Below, piece by piece: positions 1 to 9,657 of a stretch of 64,000 nt of DNA. How positions within the stretch are numbered: position 1 is the first letter of the stretch; every line of letters begins with the position of its first letter. The translations under genes and the position numbers were made by a program. Source of the stretch: Mycobacterium sp. ITM-2016-00317 (GTDB lineage: Bacteria > Actinomycetota > Actinomycetes > Mycobacteriales > Mycobacteriaceae). Location of the stretch: assembly GCF_002968295.1 (NCBI RefSeq), contig NZ_CP134399.1, forward strand, positions 3,410,001 through 3,474,000, written 5' to 3'. Below the pieces are notes generated by a model, which was given only the letters and a program-made list of their open reading frames with translations, was not told the DNA's origin and searched no databases.

Positions 1-354
1 GCGCAGTACCTGGCCGCCGTGGACGCGCCGCTGGCGATCACCCCGTGGCGGTCGGTGCTGCTGTTCGACCTCGAGGAGGGCGTCGCCGACGTCGCGCTGC
101 GGGTCCTCGCCCCGCTCGGGCTGATCTTCGACGAGAACTCGCCGTGGCTGTCGGTGTCGGCGTGCACCGGCAGCCCGGGTTGCGCGCGCTCGGTCGCCGA
201 TGTGCGCGCCGACGCGGCGGCGGCGGTGCACGAGCCCGACGCCGCACGTCACCGGCACTTCGTCGGCTGCGAGCGGGCCTGCGGCAGCCCGGCCGACGCC
301 CAAGTGCTGGTTGCGACCGGAGACGGCTACCGGGCCCGCGAACCCCACCCGTAG
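1..354 (+). CDS. cobG: Precorrin-3B synthase CobG, C-terminal part (truncated by window edge)
   Basis: Only the last 117 codons are present and the frame is open from base 1. CobG is the monooxygenase-type enzyme of aerobic cobalamin synthesis that converts precorrin-3A to precorrin-3B, and it belongs to the sulfite/nitrite reductase fold. The cluster typical of that fold is visible: a Cys-x5-Cys (CTGSPGC) followed by a Cys-x3-Cys (CERAC), which bind the coupled 4Fe-4S and siroheme-like centre. It is followed after 9 nt by cobH, so the two are probably co-transcribed. Product assignment is firm from motif plus context; the N-terminal half cannot be judged. Confidence 0.93.
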   Translation, partial: AQYLAAVDAPLAITPWRSVLLFDLEEGVADVALRVLAPLGLIFDENSPWLSVSACTGSPGCARSVADVRADAAAAVHEPDAARHRHFVGCERACGSPADAQVLVATGDGYRAREPHP

Positions 355-363
355 GGTGATCGG

Positions 364-990
364 GTGCTCGACTACATCCGCGACGCCACCGAGATCTACA
401 AGCAGTCGTTTGCGACCATCCGCGCCGAGGCGGACCTGTCGCGCTTCCCCGCGGATGTCTCCCGGGTGGTGGTGCGTCTGATCCACACCTGCGGGCAGGT
501 CGACGTCGCCGAGCACGTGGCGTTCAGCCCGGATGTCACCAGCCGCACCCATTCCGCGCTCGCCGCGGGCGCCCCGATCCTGTGCGACTCGTCGATGGTC
601 TCGGCCGGGATCACCCGCAGCCGCCTGCCCGCCGACAACGAGGTGGTGTCCCTGGTCGCCGATCCGCGCGCGCCGAAGCTGGCCGCCGAGCTGGGCACCA
701 CCCGCTCCGCGGCCGCGGTGGACCTGTGGGCCGACCGGATCCCTGGCGCGGTCGTCGCGATCGGCAACGCGCCCACCGCGCTGTTCCGGCTGCTCGAGCT
801 CATCGACGACGGTCTCGCCCCGCCCGCCTCGGTGTTGGGCGGACCGGTCGGGTTCGTCGGATCGGCCCAGTCCAAGCAGGAGCTCGTCGACCGCCCGCGC
901 GGGATGTCCTACCTGGTGGTGACGGGCAGGCGCGGAGGCAGCGCGATGGCCGCGGCTGCCGTGAACTCGATTGCGGCGGAGCAGGAATGA
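364..990 (+). CDS. cobH: Precorrin-8X methylmutase CobH
   Basis: This 208-residue protein has the normal CobH length. The enzyme moves the C11 methyl group of precorrin-8X to C12, giving hydrogenobyrinic acid. The conserved segment around [13 protein letters not shown] contains His41, matching the catalytic histidine of the family. The GTG start lies 9 nt after the cobG stop. The stop overlaps the ATG of cobIJ (ATGA), so translation of the two is likely coupled. Nothing looks damaged. Confidence 0.95.
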   Translation: MLDYIRDATEIYKQSFATIRAEADLSRFPADVSRVVVRLIHTCGQVDVAEHVAFSPDVTSRTHSALAAGAPILCDSSMVSAGITRSRLPADNEVVSLVADPRAPKLAAELGTTRSAAAVDLWADRIPGAVVAIGNAPTALFRLLELIDDGLAPPASVLGGPVGFVGSAQSKQELVDRPRGMSYLVVTGRRGGSAMAAAAVNSIAAEQE

Positions 991-2477
991 CGACACGACA
1001 GGGAATCCTGTGGGGCGTCGGGCTGGGCCCGGGCGACCCCGAGCTGGTGACCGTGAAGGCCGCCCGGGTGATCGGGGACGCCGACGTCGTCGCCTACCAC
1101 AGCGCCCGGCACGGACGCAGCATCGCGCGCACGATCGCCGCACCGTACCTGCGGGACGGGCAGATCGAGGAGCACCTGGTCTACCCGGTGACCACCGAGA
1201 CCTCCGACCATCCCGCGGGCTACGCCGGCGCGATGGAGGACTTCTACCGCGAATCCGCCGACCGGATCGCCGCCCATCTGGACGCCGGACGCGACGTCGC
1301 GCTGCTGGCCGAGGGCGATCCGCTGTTCTACAGCTCCTACATGCACATGCACACCCGCCTCACGCAGCGGTTCGACGCGGTGATCGTGCCCGGGGTGACC
1401 TCGGTGAGCGCGGCGTCGGCCGCGGTGTCGACGCCGCTGGTCCAGGGCGACCAGGTGCTCACCATCCTGCCCGGCACGCTGCCCGCCGACGAGCTGCAGC
1501 GCCGCCTCGCCGACACCGACGCCGCGGTCATCCTCAAGCTGGGCCGATCCTATCCAGCTGTGCGGCAAGCACTTACGAAGTCAGGGCGGATCGACGACGC
1601 GTTCTACGTCGAGCGCGCCAGCACCGAGAAGCAACGCGTGCTGCCCGCCGCCGAGGTCGACGACGCGTCGGTGCCGTACTTCGCGCTGGCCATGCTGCCG
1701 GGCCGCGACCGCCCCGCCCCGGACACCGGTTCGGTGGCCGTCGTCGGCCTGGGCCCCGGCGACAGCGGGTGGATGACCCCGCAGAGCCGCCGGGAGCTCG
1801 CCGCGGCGACCGACCTCATCGGGTACGGGCCGTACCTGGACCGGGTGGCGGTGCGTGACGGGCAACGGCTGCATCCCAGCGACAACACCGACGAGCCCGC
1901 ACGCGCACGGCTGGCCTGCGAGCTCGCCGAGCAGGGCCGCACGGTCGCGGTGGTGTCGTCGGGCGACCCCGGGGTGTTCGCGATGGCCACCGCCGTGCTC
2001 GAGGAGGCCGAACGGTGGCCCGAGGTGGACGTGCGGGTGATCCCGGCGATGACCGCCGCCCAGGCGGTGGCCAGCCGCGTCGGCGCCCCGCTCGGCCACG
2101 ACTACGCGGTGATCTCGCTGTCCGACCGGCTCAAGCCGTGGGACGTGATCGCCCGCCGGCTCACCGCGGCCGCGGCGGCCGACCTGGTGCTGGCGATCTA
2201 CAACCCGGCGTCCAAGACGCGCACCTGGCAGGTCGCGGCGATGCGGGAGATTCTCCTTCAGCACCGCGATCCCGCGACGCCGGTGGTCATCGGCCGCGAC
2301 GTCGCCGGCCCGCGCGAGTCGGTCCGGGTGGTGACGCTCGGCGAGCTCGATCCCGCCGAGGTCGACATGCGCTGCCTGCTCATCATCGGCTCCACCCAGA
2401 CCCGCTGGCACCGGGCCGGCACCGATGGCGCCGACCGCGTATTCACCCCGCGGTACTACCCTCAGGCCTGGGGTTGA
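987..2477 (+). CDS. cobIJ: Fused precorrin-2 C20-methyltransferase / precorrin-3B C17-methyltransferase (CobI-CobJ)
   Basis: The 496-residue protein holds two tetrapyrrole methylase domains in tandem. Residues 1 to about 245 are CobI-like (start [12 protein letters not shown], then the [15 protein letters not shown]-binding loop). Residues from about 248 are CobJ-like ([13 protein letters not shown], then [11 protein letters not shown]). Each domain uses S-adenosylmethionine to methylate the corrin precursor at C20 and C17. The fusion is the usual mycobacterial arrangement. The ATG at 987 was chosen because it overlaps the cobH stop by 4 nt; the frame is open further upstream but only inside cobH. 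cobG-cobH-cobIJ therefore form one plus-strand operon. Confidence 0.95.
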   Translation: MTTRQGILWGVGLGPGDPELVTVKAARVIGDADVVAYHSARHGRSIARTIAAPYLRDGQIEEHLVYPVTTETSDHPAGYAGAMEDFYRESADRIAAHLDAGRDVALLAEGDPLFYSSYMHMHTRLTQRFDAVIVPGVTSVSAASAAVSTPLVQGDQVLTILPGTLPADELQRRLADTDAAVILKLGRSYPAVRQALTKSGRIDDAFYVERASTEKQRVLPAAEVDDASVPYFALAMLPGRDRPAPDTGSVAVVGLGPGDSGWMTPQSRRELAAATDLIGYGPYLDRVAVRDGQRLHPSDNTDEPARARLACELAEQGRTVAVVSSGDPGVFAMATAVLEEAERWPEVDVRVIPAMTAAQAVASRVGAPLGHDYAVISLSDRLKPWDVIARRLTAAAAADLVLAIYNPASKTRTWQVAAMREILLQHRDPATPVVIGRDVAGPRESVRVVTLGELDPAEVDMRCLLIIGSTQTRWHRAGTDGADRVFTPRYYPQAWG

Positions 2478-2493
2478 CGCGCGTCGCGCATCG

Positions 2494-2523
2494 TTGACAC
2501 TCGTCAGAACTGCGGGTTAGGGT
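2494..2523 (+). promoter_or_regulatory. Promoter of the TetR gene, leaderless type
   Basis: A perfect TTGACA (2494-2499) is followed after 18 nt by TAGGGT (2518-2523), which fits the mycobacterial TANNNT -10. Only 6 nt separate the -10 from the GTG at 2530, so transcription should begin on the start codon itself. This is the best -35/-10 pair seen in the window. Confidence 0.75.
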
Positions 2524-2529
2524 CCGCGC

Positions 2530-3165
2530 GTGCAGCGAGGACTCCCGGTGCGGTCGCCGACCGACCGGCGTCAGCCGCAGAAGAGCGACCTGCGGCGCAG
2601 CGCGATCCTGGAGTCCATCGACCATCACCTGCGCGAATCCGGCTTCGACGGCCTCAACATCGCCGACGTCGCCCGCCGCGCCGGGGTCACCCGGTCGGCG
2701 TTCTACTTCTACTTCGAGAACAAGGCCGCCGCGGTCGCCGCGCTGCTGGAGCCGATGTACGAGGACGGATTCCTGGCCAGCGATCTGCTCAGCAGCACCG
2801 ACCAGCCGCCCCGCACCCGCGTCCGCGGGATGCTCGAGGCACTGCTCGACACCGTCGACCAACACCGGTATCTGCTGCAGGCCATGCTCGAAGCCCGCGC
2901 CGCCAGCGCCGCGGTCCGCGGTGTCTGGGACGACGCGCGGGAATCCTTCGTGCCGTCGGTGGCCGCGATGATCACCGCCGAGCGCACCGGGGGCCGCGCG
3001 CCCGACGGTCCGCAGGCCGAGGTGCTCGCAGGTCTGCTGCTGGAGTTCAACGACCGCCTGATGGAGCGCTACACCGTCGGTGGCCCGCTCGGCAGAGCCG
3101 AACTGCTCGCGGGGGCGGAGACGATCTGGTTGCGCACGATCTACGCCGACGACGGCGTCCGGTGA
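2530..3165 (+). CDS. TetR/AcrR-family transcriptional regulator (EthR-like)
   Basis: The 211-residue protein has a TetR helix-turn-helix at about residues 38-72, with recognition segment GVTRSAFYFYFENK and preceding DVARRAG. The remainder is an all-helical ligand-binding domain. The FYFYF recognition helix and the ERTGGRAP segment resemble the mycobacterial regulator EthR. The GTG start is placed by the leaderless promoter directly before it and there is no Shine-Dalgarno sequence. It precedes an APH-like kinase by 12 nt and probably controls it and itself. The ligand is unknown. Confidence 0.88.
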   Translation: MQRGLPVRSPTDRRQPQKSDLRRSAILESIDHHLRESGFDGLNIADVARRAGVTRSAFYFYFENKAAAVAALLEPMYEDGFLASDLLSSTDQPPRTRVRGMLEALLDTVDQHRYLLQAMLEARAASAAVRGVWDDARESFVPSVAAMITAERTGGRAPDGPQAEVLAGLLLEFNDRLMERYTVGGPLGRAELLAGAETIWLRTIYADDGVR

Positions 3166-3177
3166 AAGGCGGTTGGT

Positions 3178-4266
3178 TTGACGATTCCCCGTAGCCCGAA
3201 GGACATCACGCCCGAGTGGCTGGGATCGGTGCTCGGCACCGAGGTCGGCGCGGTCGACGTGGTCGCGATCGGCACCGGCCAGACCGGCGCCACCTACCGT
3301 GTCACCGCGAGCTACCCGGCGGCGACGCGGTCACCGCAGCCGCCGGCCACGTTCGCGGTGAAGCTGCCCGCCCAGGACGACGAGGTCCGCGAGCGCGTCG
3401 CGCTGGGCTACGTGTCCGAGGTGGAGTTCTACTCCGCGCTCACCGGCCAGGTGGCGATTCCGGTGCCCGGCTGTTTTCACAGCGAGATCTCCTCGGACGG
3501 CAAGGATTTCGTTCTCGTGCTGGCCGACATGGCGCCGGCCGAGCAGGGCGACCAGATCGCCGGGTGCAGCCCCGCGGAGGCGGAGCTGGCGGTCGAGGCT
3601 CTGGCCGGGCTGCACGGGCCCAGCTGGAACGCCCGGCAGTTCTTCGACCTCCCGTCGATCGTGATGCCCAAACCCGGTGACGAGGCCGCCGCCAAGGGCA
3701 TGGGCGACATCGCGGTGATGGCCGCCGACATCACGCTGGACAAGCTCGGCGCGTCGATCAGCGAGCAGGACCGCGATACCCTGCTCACCTCGATGGGCCT
3801 GGTCACCGAGTGGCTGATGGCGGTGCCGGACCGGTTCTCACTGATGCACGGCGACTACCGGCTCGACAACCTGCTCTACGACCCCGACCGCACCCGGGTC
3901 ACCGTCGTCGACTGGCAGACGATCGGTCTGGGCCTGCCCAGCCGGGACCTGGCCTACTTCACCGCGACCAGCCTGCAGCCCGACGCCCGCGCCGAGGTCG
4001 AGCGCGGGCTGGTCGAGCGCTACCACGCCGCACTGCTGCGCCACGGTGTCACCGGCTACGACATCGAGACTTGCTGGCACGATTACCGGCTCGGGGTCCT
4101 GCAGGCCCCGTTGCTCGTCGTGCTGGGCACCGCGTTCGCGTCCTCCACCGAACGCGGCGACGAGATGATGCTGACCATGCTGCACCGCGGCTGCCGGGCG
4201 ATCCGCGAGCTGGAGTCGATCGACCTGGTCAGGTCGTATCAGGCTTCGTCACCGACCACTGCGTGA
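3178..4266 (+). CDS. Aminoglycoside phosphotransferase / ecdysteroid-kinase-like phosphotransferase
   Basis: This 362-residue protein is of the APH/choline-kinase fold. The catalytic loop HGDYRLDNLLYD (about residues 223-234) and the metal-binding VDWQTIGLG support kinase activity, and the N-terminal lobe includes FAVKLPAQ as the likely ATP-contact lysine. The start is a TTG at 3178, supported by an AAAGGCGG ribosome-binding site 8 nt upstream that overlaps the stop of the TetR gene. Many mycobacterial members of this family are annotated only as phosphotransferases, and the substrate cannot be read from sequence. Its last 38 nt overlap the 3' end of cobL on the other strand. Confidence 0.82.
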   Translation: MTIPRSPKDITPEWLGSVLGTEVGAVDVVAIGTGQTGATYRVTASYPAATRSPQPPATFAVKLPAQDDEVRERVALGYVSEVEFYSALTGQVAIPVPGCFHSEISSDGKDFVLVLADMAPAEQGDQIAGCSPAEAELAVEALAGLHGPSWNARQFFDLPSIVMPKPGDEAAAKGMGDIAVMAADITLDKLGASISEQDRDTLLTSMGLVTEWLMAVPDRFSLMHGDYRLDNLLYDPDRTRVTVVDWQTIGLGLPSRDLAYFTATSLQPDARAEVERGLVERYHAALLRHGVTGYDIETCWHDYRLGVLQAPLLVVLGTAFASSTERGDEMMLTMLHRGCRAIRELESIDLVRSYQASSPTTA

Positions 4267-5416
4267 CCGGCATCGCCGGCCGCCACCCGGTGAACGAGCC
4301 GACGGCGTCGCCGCGGTAGTGCTGGAAGCGGTGCAGCCGGCCGCCGGCTCGTGAATACCAGTGCGCCAGCGTCGCTTCGGATTCCACGGTGACCGCGTTG
4401 GCGACCAGTCGGCCGCCGACGGGGAGTTTCGCCCAGCAGGCGTCGAGCAGGCCGGGCTGACTGACCCCGCCGCCGACGAAGATCGCCGCAGGCGGTGCGG
4501 AGACGTCGAACGAATCCGGTGCCCCGCCGACGATCTGGACCGGCACGCCGTGGGCGACGGCGTTCTCGGTGATCCTGGCGCGGCGGGTCGCATCGCGTTC
4601 GAAAGCGACGGCGCGGCAACCCGATCCGCTGCGGCACCATTCGATCGCAACGCTGCCCGACCCCGCGCCGACGTCCCACAGCAGCTCCCCCGGCCGGGGC
4701 GCAAGGGCCGCCAGCGTGACCGCCCGCATCGTCTGCTTGGTGATCTGCCCGTCGTGGGCGAACGCGTCGTCGGGCAAGGTGCCCAGCAGGCGCTCGTCGG
4801 GAAGGTAGCGCACCGCCATCACGTTGAGGTCGTCCACGTCGCCCGGCGGGCGCAGCGCCCATTCCCGGGCGGTGGAGGTGCGACGCAGTTCCCTTGGCCC
4901 GCCGAGCTGTTCGAGGATCGTGAGCTCGGAGTCCCCGCGTCCGGTGTCGGTCAGCAACCGGGCGAGCTGCGCCGGGGTCCCGCCGTTGCGGGACAGCACC
5001 ACCGCCTGTCCCCCGCGGCGCACCGCGGTGTGCGGCTCATGCCAGACCAGGCTGATGATCTCGGTGTCCTGGACCGGCCAGCCCACCCGCGAACAGGCCA
5101 GCGTCACCGAGGACACATGGGGCAGCACCGCGACCTTGTCCGGGCCGTGCAGCCGGATCAACGTACTGCCGATGCCGTGCAGCAGCGGATCGCCGCTGGC
5201 CACCACGTGCACGTCGGTGCCGTCGTCCTCCAGCAGCGTGGTCAGCGCGGGCATCAGCGGGCTCGGCCAGGTTCGGCGGGTGGCCGTCACCGTCTCGTCC
5301 AGCAAATCCAGTTGCCGGCGCGAGCCGTATACCACTGTGGCCCTGGACAATTCCGACCTGGACGCCGGCGGCAGCCCGGCCATGCCGTCGGCGCCGATTC
5401 CCACCACCACGATCAC
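4229..5416 (-). CDS. cobL: Precorrin-6Y C5,15-methyltransferase (decarboxylating) CobL
   Basis: The 395-residue protein contains an N-terminal tetrapyrrole methylase domain (VVVGIGADGMAG start, VVASGDPLLHGIG SAM loop). Its C-terminal Rossmann methyltransferase domain has motif LLWDVGAGSGSVAIEW. The pair methylates precorrin-6Y at C5 and C15 and decarboxylates the C12 acetate, giving precorrin-8X, the CobH substrate. The start is a GTG overlapping the stop of the upstream SDR gene by 4 nt. In M. tuberculosis cobL is followed by cobM and cobK; here the gene instead runs into a convergent kinase gene, so those two are not at this place. Confidence 0.94.
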   Translation of the reverse strand: MIVVVGIGADGMAGLPPASRSELSRATVVYGSRRQLDLLDETVTATRRTWPSPLMPALTTLLEDDGTDVHVVASGDPLLHGIGSTLIRLHGPDKVAVLPHVSSVTLACSRVGWPVQDTEIISLVWHEPHTAVRRGGQAVVLSRNGGTPAQLARLLTDTGRGDSELTILEQLGGPRELRRTSTAREWALRPPGDVDDLNVMAVRYLPDERLLGTLPDDAFAHDGQITKQTMRAVTLAALAPRPGELLWDVGAGSGSVAIEWCRSGSGCRAVAFERDATRRARITENAVAHGVPVQIVGGAPDSFDVSAPPAAIFVGGGVSQPGLLDACWAKLPVGGRLVANAVTVESEATLAHWYSRAGGRLHRFQHYRGDAVGSFTGWRPAMPVTQWSVTKPDTT

Positions 5417-6177
5417 CGCGGAAGCCTACGCCAGAGCGGGCGGGGCAGCATCCGGAACACCACCGCCAGCGCCACCAGCGGCGCCGGGACCCACACCGTG
5501 GCGCGCCCCTTGCGCAGCGCGCGCGCCGTCGCGTCGGCCACCTGCGCGGGGGTGCTCGACAGCGGTGCGGGCGTCATGCCCTGCGTCATCCTGCCGATCA
5601 CGAACCCGGGCCGCACCAGCAGCAGCCGCACCCCGGTGCCGTGCAGCGCGTCGGTCAGCCCGCTGCAGAACCCGTCCAGGCCTGCCTTGGCCGAGCCGTA
5701 GACGTAGTTCGCGCGGCGCACCCGCACCCCGGCCACCGACGAGAACACCACCAGCGTCCCCGATCCCGTCCGGCGCATCCGCGCCGCCAACTCGGTCAGC
5801 AGGCTGACCTGGGCCACGTAGTCGGTGTGCGCGATCGCGGCCGCATGCGCGGGGTCCTCCTCGGCCCGCGCCTGGTCACCGAGAATCCCGAAGGCCAGCA
5901 CCGCGGTGCCGATCGGGCCGTGCTCGGCGACGATGCCGTCGACCAGGGCGCGGTGCGAGGCCAGGTCGTCGGCGTCGAAGGCGACGGTGTGCACCGCGGC
6001 CGCGCCGGCCTGCTCGAGCGCGGCGATCTCCCCGTCCAGTTCGCCGGGCCGCCGCGCCGCGAGCACCACCGTCGCGCCCGGCGCCAGCCGTCGCGCCAAC
6101 TCGACGCCGATCTCGCTGCGACCGCCGAAGATCACCACCGGTCCCGATCCGCGGCCTGCGCCGCTCGTGTCCTCCAC
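5413..6177 (-). CDS. Short-chain dehydrogenase/reductase upstream of cobL
   Basis: The 254-residue protein starts at GTG 6177 and reads [17 protein letters not shown], a variant of the SDR nucleotide-binding glycine motif. It has an [22 protein letters not shown] segment carrying the catalytic Ser and Tyr-x3-Lys. The frame is open 100 codons further, but that part runs into the divergent reductase gene. The GTG is favoured by a CATAAT -10 box 7 nt upstream and by the length of its M. tuberculosis counterpart (about 249 residues, Rv2073c). It is translationally coupled to cobL by a 4-nt overlap. A role in corrin metabolism is only suggested by position. Confidence 0.88.
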   Translation of the reverse strand: MEDTSGAGRGSGPVVIFGGRSEIGVELARRLAPGATVVLAARRPGELDGEIAALEQAGAAAVHTVAFDADDLASHRALVDGIVAEHGPIGTAVLAFGILGDQARAEEDPAHAAAIAHTDYVAQVSLLTELAARMRRTGSGTLVVFSSVAGVRVRRANYVYGSAKAGLDGFCSGLTDALHGTGVRLLLVRPGFVIGRMTQGMTPAPLSSTPAQVADATARALRKGRATVWVPAPLVALAVVFRMLPRPLWRRLPR

Positions 6178-6184
6178 GGCGCTG

Positions 6185-6190
6185 ATTATG
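6185..6190 (-). promoter_or_regulatory. -10 box for the SDR-cobL operon
   Basis: CATAAT reads on the minus strand and ends 7 nt before the GTG at 6177, compatible with a leaderless transcript. No clear -35 is visible. Confidence 0.5.
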
Positions 6191-6198
6191 GCCTGCGC

Positions 6199-6204
6199 TA
6201 GCGT
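6199..6204 (+). promoter_or_regulatory. -10 box for the F420-type reductase gene, leaderless
   Basis: TAGCGT fits TANNNT and is followed by 7 nt and then the ATG at 6212. No Shine-Dalgarno sequence is present. It sits back-to-back with the promoter of the divergent SDR gene. Confidence 0.6.
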
Positions 6205-6211
6205 GGACCCA

Positions 6212-6625
6212 ATGGCCAAGGCGACGACCCGACTGACCGACGACGCGCTCGCGTTCCTCTCCGAGCGCCACCTCGCGATGCTGACCACACTGCGGGCCGA
6301 CGGGTCACCCCACGTGGTCGCCGTCGGATTCACCTTCGACCCGGCCACCCACATCGCCCGCGTCATCACCTCGGGTGGTTCGCAGAAGGCCGTCAACGCC
6401 GAGCATCGCGGCGTCGCGGTGCTCAGCCAGGTCGACGGGGCCCGCTGGCTGTCCCTGGAGGGCAAGGCGACGGTCAAGACCGACAGCGAATCCGTGCGCG
6501 ACGCCGAACGGCGCTACGCGCAGCGCTACCGCACCCCGCGGCCCAACCCGAAGCGCGTGGTGATCGAGGTGCGCGTCGACCGGGTGCTCGGGTCCACCGC
6601 GCTGCTCGACCGCGGCGAGGACTGA
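6212..6625 (+). CDS. F420-dependent reductase of the flavin/deazaflavin split-barrel family (biliverdin reductase type)
   Basis: The 137-residue protein equals the length of M. tuberculosis Rv2074, described as an F420H2-dependent biliverdin reductase. The fold is the PNPOx-like split barrel: [20 protein letters not shown] forms the first strands, and a phosphate-contacting basic segment ([13 protein letters not shown]) follows. The family reduces substrates with the deazaflavin F420H2 in the cytoplasm. The gene stands alone, divergent from the SDR-cobL operon, and ends 4 nt before the stop of convergent pepE. The precise substrate is inferred from the homologue only. Confidence 0.85.
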   Translation: MAKATTRLTDDALAFLSERHLAMLTTLRADGSPHVVAVGFTFDPATHIARVITSGGSQKAVNAEHRGVAVLSQVDGARWLSLEGKATVKTDSESVRDAERRYAQRYRTPRPNPKRVVIEVRVDRVLGSTALLDRGED

Positions 6626-6629
6626 CCGG

Positions 6630-7772
6630 TCAGGACACCGGCACCACGACCAGGTCGTGCGGCCGGTGGTTCACCGACTCCGCGCCGTCGCCGGTGACGA
6701 TCACGATGTCCTCGATGCGCGCGCCCCACTGTCCCGGGAAGTAGACGCCCGGCTCGACGGAGAAGGCCATCCCCTCCTGCAGCGGCAGCGCGTTCCCGGC
6801 CACAATGTAGGGCTCCTCGTGCACCGACAGTCCGATGCCGTGCCCGGTCCGGTGCACGAACGCGTCAGCCAGCCCTTCGGCGGCCAGCACGTCCCGCGCC
6901 GCGGCGTCGACCTGTTCGGCGGTGACCCCGGGCCGGACGACCTCGACCGCGGCGCGCTGGGCCCGCTGCAGCACCGCATACCGGCGTGCCACCTCCGGGT
7001 CGGGCTCGCCGATGCTGTAGGTCCGCGTGCAGTCGGAGTTGTAGCCGGGGTCGTAGGGGCCGCCGATGTCGACGACGACCACGTCGCCGACGCGCAGCAC
7101 GCGGTCCGAACATTCGTGGTGCGGGTCGGCCCCGTGCGGGCCCGACCCGACGATGATGAACGCGACCTCCGAATGACCCTCGGCGACAATCGCTTCGGCG
7201 ATGTCTGCGGCCACGTCGGCTTCGGTGCGGCCGGGCACCAGGAACTCCGGCACCCGTGCGTGCACACGGTCGATCGCCGCGCCGGCCTTGCGCAACGCGT
7301 CGATCTCGGCAGGATCCTTGACCATCCGCAGCGTGCGCAGCACGTCGGTGGCCAGCACCGGCACGGTGCCCAGCACCTCGGCCAGCGGCAGCAGGTGCAG
7401 CGCAGGCATCGAATCGGTGACCGCGACCGCGAGCGGGCCTGCGCCCGGGAAGGCGTCGGCGACGAGCCGGTAGGGATCGTCACCGTCGACCCAATCCCGC
7501 ACGGTGACACCGAGTTCGGGCACGGCCGAGTCCTTCAGCGCGGCGAGCTCCAGCCGCGGCACCACGATCGTGGGGTCCCCGTCCGCGGGCAGCACCAGCG
7601 CGGTGAGCCGCTCGAAGGTCTGTGCCCGCGAACCCACCAGGTACCGCAGGTCGTAACCGGGGGTGATCACCAGACCCGCCAGGCCGGCGTCGGCCGCGGC
7701 GGCCGCCGCCGCGCGCAGTCGTCGGGCGTACACGTCGGTGTCGAAACGGGCGCCGGACCGGGCTTCGCTCAT
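6630..7772 (-). CDS. pepE: Xaa-Pro dipeptidase PepE (M24 metallopeptidase)
   Basis: The 380-residue protein has an N-terminal creatinase/prolidase-type domain and a C-terminal pita-bread domain. Dimetal ligands are visible: Asp235 (VVVDIGG), Asp247 (NSDCTRTY), the His of HRTGHGIGL, and Glu in SVEPGVYF and ARIEDIV. It should cleave dipeptides or peptides with proline after the scissile bond in the cytoplasm. The ATG at 7772 was chosen over a much longer open frame because a TAGCCT -10 box lies 7 nt upstream and the sequence after it matches the M. tuberculosis protein from its first residues. Confidence 0.93.
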   Translation of the reverse strand: MSEARSGARFDTDVYARRLRAAAAAAADAGLAGLVITPGYDLRYLVGSRAQTFERLTALVLPADGDPTIVVPRLELAALKDSAVPELGVTVRDWVDGDDPYRLVADAFPGAGPLAVAVTDSMPALHLLPLAEVLGTVPVLATDVLRTLRMVKDPAEIDALRKAGAAIDRVHARVPEFLVPGRTEADVAADIAEAIVAEGHSEVAFIIVGSGPHGADPHHECSDRVLRVGDVVVVDIGGPYDPGYNSDCTRTYSIGEPDPEVARRYAVLQRAQRAAVEVVRPGVTAEQVDAAARDVLAAEGLADAFVHRTGHGIGLSVHEEPYIVAGNALPLQEGMAFSVEPGVYFPGQWGARIEDIVIVTGDGAESVNHRPHDLVVVPVS

Positions 7773-7779
7773 GCCGTTC

Positions 7780-7785
7780 AGGCTA
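7780..7785 (-). promoter_or_regulatory. -10 box for pepE, leaderless
   Basis: TAGCCT on the minus strand, 7 nt before the ATG at 7772; fits TANNNT with no ribosome-binding site. Confidence 0.55.
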
Positions 7786-7823
7786 GTGCCCGAGCCGGCG
7801 GCGGCTCTCGGTGACCTGGCAGG

Positions 7824-8804
7824 ATGGCCCGCATGGTCCGCACGTCCAATGAGGCTCCGCTGGTTCTGCTCGACGGTGCGAGCATGTGGTTCCGCTCCTA
7901 CTTCGGGGTCCCGTCGTCGATCACCGCGCCCGACGGCAGGCCGGTCAACGCGCTGCGCGGGTTCCTCGACGCGGTCTCCACCGTGATCACCCGGGAGCGG
8001 CCCCGCCGGCTGGTGGTGTGCCGCGACGACGACTGGCGGCCGCAATGGCGCGTCGACCTCATCCCGTCGTACAAGGCCCACCGGGTGGTGCTGCCGGCAG
8101 AGGAGAACCCGGCCGACGTCGACGTCGAGGAGGTGCCCGACGAGCTGACCCCGCAGGTCGACATGATCATGGAGATGCTCGACGCGTTCGGCATCGCGAC
8201 CGCGGGCGCGGCGCACCACGAGGCCGACGACGTGCTGGGCACGCTGGCCGAACGCGAGCAGCGCGACCCGGTGGTGGTGGTCAGCGGCGACCGCGATCTG
8301 CTGCAGCTGGTGCGCGACGAGCCGGTCCCGGTCCGGGTGCTCTACCTGGGCCGCGGGCTGTCCAAGGCGATCAAGTACGGGCCCCGCGAGGTGGCCGAGA
8401 CCTACCACGTGCCGGTGGACCGTGCCGGGCCTGCGTACGCGGAGTTGGCGCTGTTGCGCGGCGACCCGTCCGACGGGCTGCCCGGCGTCCCGGGCATCGG
8501 GGAGAAGACCGCCGCCACGCTGCTCGCGCAGCACGGATCGCTGGCGCGGATCGTGGCCGCGGCCCAGGATCCGGCGTCGACACTGCCGAAGGCGCACCGC
8601 ACCAAGCTGGTGGCCGCCGCCGACTACATCGAGCGGGCGGCGCCTGTGGTGCGGGTGGCCACCGACGCCGAGGTGTCGTTCACCACCGACGGCGACGACC
8701 TGCCGCTGGCCGCCCGCGACCCCCGCAAAGTGGCGGAATTGGCCGAGCGCTACGGCGTGTCGTCGTCGATCGGACGCCTGCAGGCCGCGTTGGACAAGCT
8801 CTGA
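7824..8804 (+). CDS. Stand-alone 5'-3' exonuclease (PolA N-terminal-like)
   Basis: The 326-residue protein resembles only the 5' nuclease domain of DNA polymerase I. There is an N-terminal PIN-like domain with acidic metal-binding residues ([42 protein letters not shown]). A helix-hairpin-helix follows ([14 protein letters not shown]). There is no polymerase domain. It likely processes flaps or RNA primers. A second ATG at 7833 is equally plausible, with CAGGAT 7 nt before it and no Shine-Dalgarno before either. The gene is divergent from pepE and converges on the DUF4333 gene with 16 nt between. Confidence 0.87.
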   Translation: MARMVRTSNEAPLVLLDGASMWFRSYFGVPSSITAPDGRPVNALRGFLDAVSTVITRERPRRLVVCRDDDWRPQWRVDLIPSYKAHRVVLPAEENPADVDVEEVPDELTPQVDMIMEMLDAFGIATAGAAHHEADDVLGTLAEREQRDPVVVVSGDRDLLQLVRDEPVPVRVLYLGRGLSKAIKYGPREVAETYHVPVDRAGPAYAELALLRGDPSDGLPGVPGIGEKTAATLLAQHGSLARIVAAAQDPASTLPKAHRTKLVAAADYIERAAPVVRVATDAEVSFTTDGDDLPLAARDPRKVAELAERYGVSSSIGRLQAALDKL

Positions 8805-8820
8805 CAAGCTTGAGCGGCGC

Positions 8821-9603
8821 CTACTTCGGGCGGCCGACCTCGTAGGTGCCGTTGTCGTCCTGGAAGGTGACGGTGACCTGTCGCTTGGTGCCGTCGATGC
8901 TGACCTCGCAGTTGAACGTGTCGCCCTTCTTGACCGTCGGGCTGACACCGTTGTTGCACTTGACGTCGTTGACGTTCTTGGCGCCGTAGCCGTTGCTCTC
9001 GTCGGTGAGGATCTGCTGCACACCGCTCTGTGCCGCGTTGACGTCGAGCTTGGTCGTCACGAAGAAGCCGGGCTGCCAGAAGCCGAGCACCAGCACCGCG
9101 GCGATGACGACCGCGGCGAGCACACCGACGACTCCGCCGACGACCGCGAGTGAACGCTTCGAGCCGTCCTCACCACCGGGGGCCGGGTAGCCGGGGTACT
9201 GGCCGTACTGACCGGGCTGACCCGGCTGCTGACCGTACTGACCCGGCTGACCGTAGGGCCCGGGCTGACCGTAGGGCTGGCCGTAGCCGCCGGGCTGGCT
9301 GTACTGGCCGGGCGGCGGGTAGCCGGCCGGGTTGTACTCGGTGGGCTGCTGCCCGTACTGGTCGCCCGGGTACTGCTGCGGTGGGTACGCCGGCGGCTGG
9401 CCGGGCTGCTGGTACTGCGGGTACTGCTGCGGCGTGTACGCCGGCGGCTGCCACGACTGCTGATCGGGTTGCTGCCCGGCGCCCGGAGTCGGCGGCTGCC
9501 AGCTCTGGTTGGCCGCCGATTCGCCCGCCGGCTGATCCGTGCCCTGCTCAGGCTGCTGACCCGGCCACGGCTGCGACGGGTCGGATCCCTGCGGTCCGCT
9601 CAT
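8821..9603 (-). CDS. Proline/glutamine-rich membrane protein with extracytoplasmic DUF4333 domain
   Basis: Residues 1 to about 140 are low-complexity, rich in Gln, Pro, Gly and Tyr (repeats such as GQPGQYGQ). One membrane helix follows ([20 protein letters not shown]). The C-terminal domain of about 90 residues has two cysteines (VKCNNG and FNCEV), as in DUF4333. This topology, with a disordered cytoplasmic tail and a folded domain outside, is common in mycobacterial envelope proteins of unknown function; the positional counterpart is Rv2091c. A strong AAGGAG site precedes the ATG. It is the last gene of the helY-side minus-strand block. Confidence 0.85.
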   Translation of the reverse strand: MSGPQGSDPSQPWPGQQPEQGTDQPAGESAANQSWQPPTPGAGQQPDQQSWQPPAYTPQQYPQYQQPGQPPAYPPQQYPGDQYGQQPTEYNPAGYPPPGQYSQPGGYGQPYGQPGPYGQPGQYGQQPGQPGQYGQYPGYPAPGGEDGSKRSLAVVGGVVGVLAAVVIAAVLVLGFWQPGFFVTTKLDVNAAQSGVQQILTDESNGYGAKNVNDVKCNNGVSPTVKKGDTFNCEVSIDGTKRQVTVTFQDDNGTYEVGRPK

Positions 9604-9657
9604 TTCTCTCCTTGCTCATCGGGGCTGGTGTACCGGGTGCCCTGCTGGCACCACACA

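Noticed and set aside
9627-9652. Hairpin GGTGCC/GGCACC between the DUF4333 gene and helY as terminator
   Set aside because: Only a 6-bp stem between co-directional genes with no T-run; too weak to claim.
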